Source of the DNA: Microbispora sp. H13382 | GTDB lineage: Bacteria > Actinomycetota > Actinomycetes > Streptosporangiales > Streptosporangiaceae | Length of the DNA stretch: 64,000 nucleotides | Direction of reading: 5' to 3' | Assembly (NCBI RefSeq): GCF_014161445.1 | Contig: NZ_JABBXA010000023.1 | Location: 1-64,000 of the forward strand | Shown here: positions 15,993 to 23,921 of the stretch, piece by piece | Position numbering within the stretch: position 1 is the stretch's first letter | How the letters are laid out: the number at the start of each line of letters is the position of its first letter | The notes under the pieces: generated by a model | Database searches by the model: none | Told to the model about the DNA's origin: nothing | What the model saw: only the letters and a program-made list of their open reading frames with translations | Translations under genes and position numbers: made by a program

Positions 15993-17774
15993 GTGGCACC
16001 CACGCTGCGCCGGATCACCGCGATCGTACCGCTCCACCTCGCGGTCCTCGCGGGGCGCAACGGCCTCGACCGGCAGGTCCGCTGGGTCGCGGTGAGCGAG
16101 CTGGAGGATCCGACGCCGTTCCTCGAGGGCGGCGAACTGGTGCTCACGACCGGCATGCGCCTGTCCGCCGGCGACGCCGTGCCGTACGTCTCCCGGCTCG
16201 TGGCCCGGGGCGTCACCGGGCTGGGGTTCGGGGTGGGGCTGAGCCACGAGGCCGTGCCGCCCGGGTTCGCGGAGGCGGCCGAGGCCGCCGGGCTGCCGCT
16301 GGTCGAGGTGCCGAGGGACACCCCCTTCATCGCGATCGGCAAGGCCGTCAGCGACCTGCTCGCCGGAGAGCAGTACGAGGAGATCAGCCGCGCCTTCGCG
16401 GCTCAGGGCAGGCTCACCCGCGCCGCGCTGCAGCGCGAGGGGCCGGTGGCCGTGGTGGACCGGCTGGCGCGGGAGATCGGCGGCTGGGCGCTGCTGCTGG
16501 ACCCCTCGGGCGCCGTACGGCACGCCGCCGACGCGACCGGCCGCCGCGCCGGTCCGGCCGGCACGCGCGGCGCGGCGGCGGACTGGGCGGGGGAGACGGC
16601 CCGGTCGCTCGAGCCCGAGATCGCCCGGCTGCGGAACGCGCCGTCGCTGTCGAGCCTCGCGCTGGCCACCCCGGACGAGCATGTCGTCGTCCAGCCACTG
16701 GGCCGCAGGGGCTTCTTCGCGGTGGGCTCGCCGCGGCCGTTCGCGCCCATCGCGCATACGGTCGTCAACGCGGCCGGGTCCCTGCTGACGCTCGCGCTGG
16801 AACAGGGCAGGGAGCAGCGGTCGGCCGCGGCGCACGTGCGCTCGGCGGTGCTCCGGCTGCTGCTGGCCGGTGAGGCGCGGGCCGCCGCGGAGACCCTGTC
16901 GGCCCTGGGCATGCGGCTGCCCCGGGAGCCGGTCACGGTCCTCGCCTGCGACACCCCCGACCCCGAGGCGCTGACCGAGGCCCTGACCGGCGCGGCACCG
17001 CACTCCACCGGCGGGCGCCGGCCGGCCGCGGCGGGCGCCCATGAGGCGAAGGGCGCGCCGGGCGCCGGGACGGCGTCGCGGGCCGTTCCCCCGTGCTTCA
17101 CCGCCCACTGGGAGGGGCTGCTCGTCGTGCTGGCCCCGGATTCCTGCGCCGACGAGGTCGTCGCGCTGGCCGCGCGGCACGGCCGGGTGGGCGTCAGCGC
17201 GCCCGGCGTGGAGATCGCGGCCTCCGCGCGGGTGGACAACCGGGTGGAGAGCCGGCCGGACAACCGGGTGGAGAGCCGGCCGGAAAGCCGGTTGGAGAGC
17301 CTTGCGGAGATGCGCGCGGAGGCCTGGGACGACCGCGCCGCAGACCGCGCCGCGGACCGTGCCCCGGACCGTGCTCCCGACCACGCCCCGGACCGCGCCC
17401 TGCACCGTGTTTTGGACCGTGCTCTGGACTGTGCTCTCGACCAGGCGAGACGGGCGCTCGTCTCGGCCTCCCCGGTGGCGCGCTTCAGCGAACTGGCCGG
17501 GCGCGGGCTGCTGTCGCTGATCGACCCGGCCGCCGCCGCGTCGTTCGCCGCGGCGATCCTCGCGCCGCTCCGCGAGTACGGCTCGCGCGCCGATCTGGTC
17601 GAATCGCTGCGCGCCTACCTGGCCAGCAACGGCCACTGGGACGCGGCGGCCCAACGCCTGGGCGTGCACCGGCACACCCTCCGGTACCGCATGAAGCGGG
17701 TGAGCGAGCTACTCGGCCGTGATCTGGACGATCCCGCCGTCCGGGCCGAGCTGTGGATCGCGCTGTGCCTGTAG
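15993..17774 (+). CDS. PucR family regulator with an internal repeat insertion, likely GABA-locus regulator
   Basis: 593 residues. The PucR sensory domain (about 8-130, GGELVLTTGMRLS), a CdaR-like middle part and a C-terminal PucR HTH (about 525-590, YLASNGHWDAAAQRLGVHRH) are intact. Between the middle and HTH regions, about residues 414-486, lies a repeat-coded insertion: two and a half copies of an 8-residue DNRVESRP unit, then about ten tetrapeptides of the type DRAx. Sister proteins have no such segment as far as I know. The GTG at 15993 has a GGGGGAAGAG ribosome site. It is divergent from gabT and is probably its activator. Confidence 0.88.
   Translation: MAPTLRRITAIVPLHLAVLAGRNGLDRQVRWVAVSELEDPTPFLEGGELVLTTGMRLSAGDAVPYVSRLVARGVTGLGFGVGLSHEAVPPGFAEAAEAAGLPLVEVPRDTPFIAIGKAVSDLLAGEQYEEISRAFAAQGRLTRAALQREGPVAVVDRLAREIGGWALLLDPSGAVRHAADATGRRAGPAGTRGAAADWAGETARSLEPEIARLRNAPSLSSLALATPDEHVVVQPLGRRGFFAVGSPRPFAPIAHTVVNAAGSLLTLALEQGREQRSAAAHVRSAVLRLLLAGEARAAAETLSALGMRLPREPVTVLACDTPDPEALTEALTGAAPHSTGGRRPAAAGAHEAKGAPGAGTASRAVPPCFTAHWEGLLVVLAPDSCADEVVALAARHGRVGVSAPGVEIAASARVDNRVESRPDNRVESRPESRLESLAEMRAEAWDDRAADRAADRAPDRAPDHAPDRALHRVLDRALDCALDQARRALVSASPVARFSELAGRGLLSLIDPAAAASFAAAILAPLREYGSRADLVESLRAYLASNGHWDAAAQRLGVHRHTLRYRMKRVSELLGRDLDDPAVRAELWIALCL
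17232..17450 (+). repeat. in-frame coding tandem repeats (24 bp and 12 bp units)
   Basis: The first part has two identical 24-bp units (GACAACCGGGTGGAGAGCCG plus GCCG) and a third diverged copy. The second part, from about 17331, is a run of 12-bp units of the form GACCGYGCYCYG. Every unit is a multiple of three, so the PucR reading frame is preserved. Confidence 0.85.
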
Positions 17775-17797
17775 CTCAGACCGGGCTTAGACCGGGC

Positions 17798-18427
17798 TCA
17801 GGCCGAGGGGCGGGCGAGGAAAGAGCGGATGGTGGCGTTCGTGACGATCTCGTACGTCTTGCCGTCAGGCAGATGTCCGGCACGTTCCAGGCCGAGCGCA
17901 CCCTGAGCTGCGGCCCACAGCGCATCGGCGATCTTCCGGGGCTGCGTGGGCACCAGGTGACCGGCGGAGATGCAGTCGGCGATCACCCGGTCCACGATGT
18001 TGAGCGCGGCCCTCGCGAGCGTGCGGGCGCGCTCGCTCGGCACGAAGCCGGGGATGGCCCGCTCGAACATCAGGCTGTAGTAACCGGGCTCGGCCAGCGC
18101 CGCCTCCCGGTACGCGGGGCCGAGCAGGCTCAGGTGCTCCAGCGGGTCGTCGCGCTTCGGCACTGCCTCCAGCCGGCGGCGGAACCGCTCGAAGCCCTCC
18201 AGGTAGAGCGCCTCGGCCAGTCCCTCCTTGCTGCCGAACATCGTGTAGATGACCTGGGTCGAGCAGCCGGCCTCGGCGGCGATCCTGCGTACGGTCAGGC
18301 TTTCCGGCCCGGCTTTGGCGAGCAGCCCGTTGGCGACGTCGAGGAGACGGGTGCGCAACTCGTCGTAGTTGCTGCGATGGCCACGTGCGTAGGCACCCTG
18401 AAGACCGAGCGGCGCCGGCGTACCCAT
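17798..18427 (-). CDS. TetR/AcrR family transcriptional regulator
   Basis: 209 residues. The HTH at about 20-65 (LTVRRIAAEAGCSTQVIYTMF) is followed by a TetR_C domain with ALNIVDRVIADCISAGHL, a WHG/TetR_C_33-like pattern. It lies between the PucR gene and a divergent aldehyde dehydrogenase gene, so it may control the latter. The ATG at 18427 gives a normal start; the frame extends further upstream to 18634, but that part is not protein-like. The 218-bp region to the dehydrogenase has no obvious long dyad that I could identify. Confidence 0.85.
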   Translation of the reverse strand: MGTPAPLGLQGAYARGHRSNYDELRTRLLDVANGLLAKAGPESLTVRRIAAEAGCSTQVIYTMFGSKEGLAEALYLEGFERFRRRLEAVPKRDDPLEHLSLLGPAYREAALAEPGYYSLMFERAIPGFVPSERARTLARAALNIVDRVIADCISAGHLVPTQPRKIADALWAAAQGALGLERAGHLPDGKTYEIVTNATIRSFLARPSA

Positions 18428-18645
18428 CAGCGACGAGCCCTTCTCATATTGGGGGTCCCGCGACAGACCCGGATGATGACTTAACCATGCCGCTCCGCCT
18501 TCAAACCGCAGTGAAACAGAAAACATCATGAAATTGCCGCGCATCTGTGACATCTGAGAAGTTGTCCACGATGGCGCGATGGAGGGCGGCGATTGGCCCG
18601 TCCGGCGTAGGGACCGCCTCCCGCCAGGTGGCATAGCGTGAAGAC

Positions 18646-20091
18646 ATGGACGTAGGCCGCACTTCCGATCCCCGCCCCTTCTGGCTCGCCGGTCGCCCCG
18701 TCACCGGAAACGCCGAGCAGGCCGTGACCAACCCCCACGACGGCAGGGTCGTCGGCGTCCACTCGGTGCCGACCCCCGAGCAGGTCGAGCAGGCGGTGGC
18801 CGCCGCCGACGCCGTGCGCAAGCAGGCCGCCGCGCTGCCCATCCACGTACGCGCCGAGGCGCTGGCCCACGTGGCCCGGCGGCTGACCGAGCGCGCCGAG
18901 GAGATCGCCCAGCTCATCAGCGCCGAGAACGGCAAGCCGATCTTCTGGGCGCGGGGCGAGGTGGGCCGCGCGATCTCGACGTTCCGCTTCGGCGCCGAGG
19001 AGGCCCGCCGGTTCAGCGGCGAGGTGCAGCGGCTCGACACCGAGCCCGCGGCGCAGGGACGGCTCGCCTACGTCTCCCGAGTGCCGCACGGCCCGGTGCT
19101 GGCGATCACGCCGTTCAACTTCCCGCTCAACCTGGTGGCGCACAAGGTCGCCCCCGCCATCGCCGTCGGCGCGCCGATCGTGGTCAAGCCCGCGCCCGCG
19201 ACTCCGCTTTCAGCGCTCGTGCTCGGCGAGATCCTGGCCGAGACCGATCTGCCCGAGGGCATGTTCTCGGTTCTGCCCGTGCCGAACGACCGGGCGGCCG
19301 CGCTGGTGGAGGACCCGCGGCTGCCGGTCATCTCCTTCACCGGCTCCGGCCCGGTCGGCTACTCGATCCTGGACAGTGTGCCGCGCAAGCACGTCACGCT
19401 CGAACTCGGCGGCAACGCCGCCGCGGTCGTGCTGGCCGACGCCGACCTCGACTGGGCGGCGAGCCGCGTGGCGCTCTTCTCCAACTACCAGGCGGGCCAG
19501 AGCTGCATCGCGGTGCAGCGGGTGCTCGTGGAGGACACGGTCGCCGGCGCGTTCACCGACAAGCTCGTCGCCGCCGTCGGCTCGCTCGTGACCGGCGACC
19601 CCGCGGACGACAAGACGCAGGTCGGCCCCCTCGTCAGCGAGGACGCCGCGATCCGCGTCGAGAGCTGGGTCAACGAGGCCGTCGCCGCCGGTGCGCGCCT
19701 GCTGGCGGGCGGCACCAGGGACGGCGCGACCGTCGCCCCCACCGTGCTGGCCGACGTGCCCGCCGACGCCAAGGTGGCCTGCGAGGAGGTCTTCGGGCCC
19801 GTCGTGATCGTGCAGCGGGTCGCCTCGGTCGACGAGGCGTTCGCCGCGGTCAACGACTCCCGGTACGGCCTGCAGGCCGGGGTCTTCACCCGCAGCCTGG
19901 ACGTCGCCTTCCGGGCCAACCGGGAGCTCGAGGTCGGCGGCGTCATCATCGGCGACGTGCCGTCCTACCGGGCCGACCAGATGCCGTACGGCGGGGTCAA
20001 GGAGTCGGGCGTGGGCCGCGAGGGGCTGCGCTCGGCGATGGAGGACTTCACCTACGAGAAGGTCATGGTGCTCACGGGCCTCACGCTCTGA
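18646..20091 (+). CDS. NAD(P)-dependent aldehyde dehydrogenase, possibly succinate-semialdehyde dehydrogenase
   Basis: 481 residues, aldehyde dehydrogenase superfamily. Landmarks are ITPFNFPLNLVAHKVAP near 149 (Asn and cofactor site), VTLELGGNAAAVV near 246 with the general-base Glu, and the nucleophile Cys about 287 in QAGQSCIAVQR. The gene lies in the same locus as gabT, so oxidation of succinate semialdehyde to succinate is a reasonable inference. The branch, however, looks like a broad-specificity group related to glyceraldehyde-3-phosphate or sulfolactaldehyde dehydrogenases, so the substrate is open. A perfect terminator hairpin follows the stop. Confidence 0.85.
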   Translation: MDVGRTSDPRPFWLAGRPVTGNAEQAVTNPHDGRVVGVHSVPTPEQVEQAVAAADAVRKQAAALPIHVRAEALAHVARRLTERAEEIAQLISAENGKPIFWARGEVGRAISTFRFGAEEARRFSGEVQRLDTEPAAQGRLAYVSRVPHGPVLAITPFNFPLNLVAHKVAPAIAVGAPIVVKPAPATPLSALVLGEILAETDLPEGMFSVLPVPNDRAAALVEDPRLPVISFTGSGPVGYSILDSVPRKHVTLELGGNAAAVVLADADLDWAASRVALFSNYQAGQSCIAVQRVLVEDTVAGAFTDKLVAAVGSLVTGDPADDKTQVGPLVSEDAAIRVESWVNEAVAAGARLLAGGTRDGATVAPTVLADVPADAKVACEEVFGPVVIVQRVASVDEAFAAVNDSRYGLQAGVFTRSLDVAFRANRELEVGGVIIGDVPSYRADQMPYGGVKESGVGREGLRSAMEDFTYEKVMVLTGLTL

Positions 20092-20121
20092 GCGCTTTGA
20101 GACGCCGCGGACTCAGCGGAG

Positions 20122-20157
20122 GCCGGGCTCGGGGACCACGTCCCCGAGCCCGGCTTC
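20122..20157 (+). terminator. terminator after the aldehyde dehydrogenase gene
   Basis: A perfect 14-bp stem (GCCGGGCTCGGGGA with its complement) and a 5-nt CCACG loop, followed by TTCTTCTTC. It lies 30 bp downstream of the stop codon. It also falls just beyond the end of the convergent gene at 20170 and may serve both. Confidence 0.85.
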
Positions 20158-20169
20158 TTCTTCAGGGCG

Positions 20170-20619
20170 TCAGTCCGCCACGAGCCGTGCCCCGAGGGCC
20201 GATCCGCGGGACCACTGCTCGCGCTGCCGCCGTACGGCGTAGGCGCCGGGGGCGCAGCCCGTCCCGCCGTGCTCGGGATGCAGCAGGTAGACGACGGCCG
20301 AGGCCTCGAAGACGCCGAGCGCCAGGCCCTCGGCGTCGGCGACGTCCGCCGTCCAGCGGCAGGTGCCCGCGTCGGCGACGAGCGTGTGCGGGTTGCCGCC
20401 GGCGGCGCCGCGCAGCAGCTCGATCCCCTCGGGCGGCACGTCCGTCCACCGGGCCCGCGGCCGGGCCCGCACGGAGGACGCGATGAGCGGGAGCGGGACG
20501 ACGATGAGGTCGCCTTGGGCGTGAAGCCCGTCGACGACGGGGATGCGCGCCGACCGTTCGAGATGGTCGAGCACGGCGAGTCCGGTCCGGTGGGACAGGG
20601 ATGCCAGAGTCACAGTCAT
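20170..20619 (-). CDS. hypothetical protein paired with the DUF6745-type protein
   Basis: 149 residues with no signal peptide or membrane segment. Features are IPVVDGLHAQGDLIVVPLPL near 26 and a Gly-rich stretch with HPEHGGTGCAPGAYAVRRQREQ near 117. The ATG at 20619 follows AGGTGA at good distance and lies 11 bp after the upstream gene's stop, so the two form one operon. Proteins of this type are regularly found beside DUF6745 genes in actinomycetes, as I recall, but no activity is established. Function unknown. Confidence 0.7.
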   Translation of the reverse strand: MTVTLASLSHRTGLAVLDHLERSARIPVVDGLHAQGDLIVVPLPLIASSVRARPRARWTDVPPEGIELLRGAAGGNPHTLVADAGTCRWTADVADAEGLALGVFEASAVVYLLHPEHGGTGCAPGAYAVRRQREQWSRGSALGARLVAD

Positions 20620-20629
20620 GGGAGTCACC

Positions 20630-21736
20630 TCAGGTTCGGCGGACGAGTAGGGAGTACTGCTCGGCGGACAGCCCGTAGGTCCAGCCGGCGGCGGCGATCG
20701 GGTCACGGAAGTAGCCCGGCACGGTCAGCCCGTACCGCCGGCGGGTCCCGTCGCGTTCGACGGAGCCGTTCACCGCGAGGAGCACCCTGGTCTCCCGGCG
20801 CAGGTCGTAGAGCCGCAGGAAGTGGCCGGGGTTGCCGGGGTCGGGCGCGGAGGCGACCGGGCGCAGCCCGGCCCGCTCGATGTAGGCGTCCCAGCCGATG
20901 CGCTCGATCGCGCACCGCCTGACCTCGACGTTCTCCTCCCGCTCGATGCGTTCGACGGACGGATCGGTGATCACCCACGGGGGCACGAGTGTGCCGTGCC
21001 AGGCGTGCACCTCCCAGCCGTCGGCGTACCGCACGGCCGGGCCGTCCGGGCAGTGCGGCCGCACCTCACCGTCGTCGCCCCACACCTCCGTACGGAGGAC
21101 GGTGGGCCGTTCGGACACGACGCAGACGTCCTGGCGGGGCCACCACGGGCCGCAGGAGGCGGCCGCGGTGGCCCACAGGTCGAGTTGTCGCGCCTGCTCG
21201 GCCGTGAAGACCGCCCCCGCCCGCCGCAGGGCGTCGTAGTGGGCGACCCAGAAGGCGCTCTGGGTGCGGTACCAGGCCGGCCTGGGGAGGTGTGGTGCGT
21301 GCGCGGCCAGAACCGGCCTGACGAACGCGCCGTCCATCGAGCGCTCGAGCGAGACGTGGACGTCGCGGCGGATCCAGTCGTCCAGGCCTCGATGCGCGCG
21401 GCGGACCCGCGGATCGAGGTCCAGGCAGAGCCCCGTCACCACGGCCTGGAACCGGCGGGTGAGAGGCCAGTCGGATACCCGGCTCGCGTCCTCGGCGGAA
21501 CGTGGACGCAGACCGGGCGGGAGGGTCGTCAGGGCCGTGAGTGGTGACGGGACCCAGTGGAACCGGGGCGGAGCGAGCCCGATCAGCCCGTACAGCCCGG
21601 TGATGGCGGCCTCTGCGGCCGGGCGGTCGGCGGGCCGCGTCGACAGGATGCGGCCCAGCCATTCTTCGCCCAGCCATTTTTCGCCCAGCCATTTTTCGCG
21701 GAGTGCGGCAGCTTCCCGCTGCGCGAGAACGCTCAC
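20630..21736 (-). CDS. DUF6745-like protein of unknown function
   Basis: About 368 residues. The conserved-looking core includes FHWVPSPLTAL near 58, LERSMDGAFVRP near 129, CPDGPAVRYADGWEVHAWHG near 242 and the C-terminal GYFRDPIAAAGWTYGL. The last matches the pattern of a domain seen in actinomycete and cyanobacterial proteins of unknown role, which I recall as DUF6745. The GTG at 21736 is my choice because the frame further up to 21796 looks non-coding. Near the N terminus, three 15-bp tandem repeats encode EKWLG-EKWLG-EEWLG. It forms a two-gene unit with the 149-residue protein downstream. Confidence 0.7.
   Translation of the reverse strand: MSVLAQREAAALREKWLGEKWLGEEWLGRILSTRPADRPAAEAAITGLYGLIGLAPPRFHWVPSPLTALTTLPPGLRPRSAEDASRVSDWPLTRRFQAVVTGLCLDLDPRVRRAHRGLDDWIRRDVHVSLERSMDGAFVRPVLAAHAPHLPRPAWYRTQSAFWVAHYDALRRAGAVFTAEQARQLDLWATAAASCGPWWPRQDVCVVSERPTVLRTEVWGDDGEVRPHCPDGPAVRYADGWEVHAWHGTLVPPWVITDPSVERIEREENVEVRRCAIERIGWDAYIERAGLRPVASAPDPGNPGHFLRLYDLRRETRVLLAVNGSVERDGTRRRYGLTVPGYFRDPIAAAGWTYGLSAEQYSLLVRRT
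21654..21698 (-). repeat. three 15-bp tandem repeats inside the DUF6745-like gene
   Basis: The unit CCCAGCCATTTTTCG (plus strand) is present at 21654, 21669 and 21684, the first with one substitution. In frame it codes a five-residue E(K/E)WLG unit three times. Confidence 0.85.
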
Positions 21737-21811
21737 CGGATGCGGGTGGCGTCGTCCTTTCCAACGATCATGTCTTCGATGGTGACAGACGGCCACGGGT
21801 CCTGTCCACGG

Positions 21812-23179
21812 TCAGAGGAGGCCGAGCGCCTTGGCCAGGCCAGGGTCGCTGCCCTTGGCCAGGTCGAGGGCGGTCATGGGGGCGTAGTGGTCGACGGGGA
21901 CGCCGATGGTGTCGATGGTCTCCCGGGCGGGGCCGAGGTGCCGGACCTTGGGCAGGAGCAGCACGCTCCCGTCGTCGAGGAGGTACGGCTCGCTCGGGCC
22001 GGAGATCGCGCCCGCGGTGCGGGTCCCGACGAGGGTGCCCAGGCCGTTGTCCTTCACGGCCGCGCTGAAGTCCTCGCAGGCCGAGGCGCACGCGCGGTCG
22101 GTGAGCACGACCAGGCGCAGCCCGAGCAGCGGCACGGTGTCGTCGGTGCGGTTCGGCGCGCACTCGCCCTTGGGGGGACAGAAGTAGCTGGTGACCTTGC
22201 CGTGCGCGAACGCGCCGAGCAGCCGGGTCACCTCGCGCGGCGACCCGCCGCCGTTGCCGCGCAGGTCGATGACCGCGGCCTTCGTGGCGCCCTTCAGCTT
22301 GGCGATCACCTGGTCGGCCGCGCCCTCGAAGAACCCGGGCACCTTGACGTAGGTGACGCCTCCGGGCAGCGTCTTCGACGTCACCGCCCGCTCCTGCTCC
22401 CCGACGGGCCCCGCCGTGAGCTTCACGGTTCTGACACGTCCCGTCGTGGGCCGCTTCAGCGTGAGCCGCACGGTGTCGGAGGTGAACGCCTCGACGAGGC
22501 TCTGGTTCACCTTGTCCCCGAAGAACGCCGGCATGCCGTCCACCTCGACGACGATGTCGCCGGGCCGGACGCCGGCGCGGTCCGCCGGGCTACGAGGCAG
22601 GACGCGGGTGACGAACAGGGGTGGCCGGGCCGCCGGATCCAGCTGTGGCCCCTGCGCGGCCGACAGCCCCGCGATGCCCGTTCCGGTCGGCCCGCCCTCG
22701 GGCGGGGGAGTCGGCCTCATCACCCGGGCGTGGTTGTCGTGCAGCCCGGCGACCATGCCGGTGATCGCGGCGCGCAGCGCGTCCGGGTGGCCGGCGCCGA
22801 TCACACCGGCGAACGCGGCCCAGTCGGCGTCGCGGTTCCCCGTCAGCGCGGGCAGACCGAGGCCGGCCGCGTCGGCGCCGCGTCGCATCAGCTCCTGCGT
22901 GTACGCGGCGAGAGCGTCCCGCAGCAGGACCTTCGGATCCAGCGCGGGCCCGCTGTAGTAGTTGTCCAGCACGCACTCGTACGCCTGCCGGAGCGTGTCC
23001 ACCGTCGTCGGCGGCGCGGACTCGGGCGGTGGCGCGGTCAGCCGGGCGCACGCGCCGCCCGGAGACGCCGCGGCCGTCGCGGCAGGTGTCGTGGTGGTCG
23101 TCGCCGCGGTGGGAGCGGGAACGGTGGCGGTCAGCGCGCAGGCCGTCGCCAGGACGGCGGAGCAGACAGTTCTGATCAT
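21812..23179 (-). CDS. secreted S41 family peptidase with PDZ domain
   Basis: 455 residues with a signal peptide (residues 1-26) and a Thr/Ala-rich mature start. A helical cap is followed by a PDZ domain (about 190-240, SPADRAGVRPGDIVVEVDG) and the S41 core with VIDLRGNGGGS near 310 and DRACASACEDF near 361, where Ser366 is the expected nucleophile. CtpA-type enzymes have a Lys 25 residues after that Ser; here the position is Ala391 (TRTAGAISG). It thus fits the tricorn-like S41B type with a different catalytic network, or it is weakened. It is divergent from a two-component system gene pair across an 88-bp promoter region. Confidence 0.85.
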   Translation of the reverse strand: MIRTVCSAVLATACALTATVPAPTAATTTTTPAATAAASPGGACARLTAPPPESAPPTTVDTLRQAYECVLDNYYSGPALDPKVLLRDALAAYTQELMRRGADAAGLGLPALTGNRDADWAAFAGVIGAGHPDALRAAITGMVAGLHDNHARVMRPTPPPEGGPTGTGIAGLSAAQGPQLDPAARPPLFVTRVLPRSPADRAGVRPGDIVVEVDGMPAFFGDKVNQSLVEAFTSDTVRLTLKRPTTGRVRTVKLTAGPVGEQERAVTSKTLPGGVTYVKVPGFFEGAADQVIAKLKGATKAAVIDLRGNGGGSPREVTRLLGAFAHGKVTSYFCPPKGECAPNRTDDTVPLLGLRLVVLTDRACASACEDFSAAVKDNGLGTLVGTRTAGAISGPSEPYLLDDGSVLLLPKVRHLGPARETIDTIGVPVDHYAPMTALDLAKGSDPGLAKALGLL

Positions 23180-23267
23180 GCCCGTCAGCGTGGCCGCCGG
23201 CGGGTTGCGCGGCCGTGAACGACATCGTTAACGCCGCTGTTACCCCCCGTCGGTTAGGAACCCGGGT

Positions 23268-23921
23268 ATGCGGGTTCTCGTGGCCGAAGACGAACGCGAT
23301 CTGGCCGATCTCGTGGCGATGGGGCTGCGCCGTCACGCCATGGCGGTCGACGTGGTCTACGACGGGGCCGCCGCGGCCGAGCGGCTGGCGGTGAGCGACT
23401 ACGACGTCCTCGTGCTCGACCGCGATCTGCCGGAGCTGCACGGCGACCTGGTCTGCCGCGAGCTGGTGGCGCGCGGCAGCCGTACGCGGATCCTCATGAT
23501 GACGGCGGCGGCGTCGGTGCCGGAGCGCGTCGCCGGGCTCGGCATGGGAGCCGACGACTACCTGCCCAAGCCCTTCGACTTCACCGAACTCGTCGCCCGG
23601 GTCCGGGCGCTGGGCCGGCGCAGCCGGGAACAGGTGCCCCCGGTGCTGGCCCGGCACGGGATCGTGCTCGACACGCACCGGCTCCAGGCGTCCAGGGACG
23701 GCCGCCACCTGCATCTGTCGCTCAAGGAGTTCGCCGTCCTTGAGGTGCTGATGCGGGCGGAGGGCGCGGTGGTGAGCACCGAGCGGCTCCTCGAGGAGGC
23801 CTGGGACGAGAACGCCGACCCCTTCACGACCGTGGTGCGGGTCGTGGTCAGCCGCCTGCGCGCGAAGCTGGGCGACCCGCCGTGCATCCGGACCGTTCCC
23901 GGCGCGGGTTACGTGCTGTGA
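23268..23921 (+). CDS. OmpR-family response regulator
   Basis: 217 residues. The receiver domain (1-115) has the acidic pair EDE at the start, phospho-acceptor about Asp51 in VLVLDRDLPE, and the Lys in YLPKPFD near 104. The C-terminal winged helix (about 125-217) ends in VRTVPGAGYVL-type sequence. It overlaps the histidine kinase gene by 4 bp, so the two are co-translated. The promoter shared with the divergent S41 peptidase holds three GTTA motifs (23227, 23239, 23253) at 12- and 14-bp spacing. These could be direct-repeat sites, but the match is weak. Confidence 0.93.
   Translation: MRVLVAEDERDLADLVAMGLRRHAMAVDVVYDGAAAAERLAVSDYDVLVLDRDLPELHGDLVCRELVARGSRTRILMMTAAASVPERVAGLGMGADDYLPKPFDFTELVARVRALGRRSREQVPPVLARHGIVLDTHRLQASRDGRHLHLSLKEFAVLEVLMRAEGAVVSTERLLEEAWDENADPFTTVVRVVVSRLRAKLGDPPCIRTVPGAGYVL

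Noticed and set aside
23227..23256. Three GTTA motifs as OmpR-type direct repeats
   Set aside because: Spacing of 12 and 14 bp and only four matching bases make this too weak to call a site.
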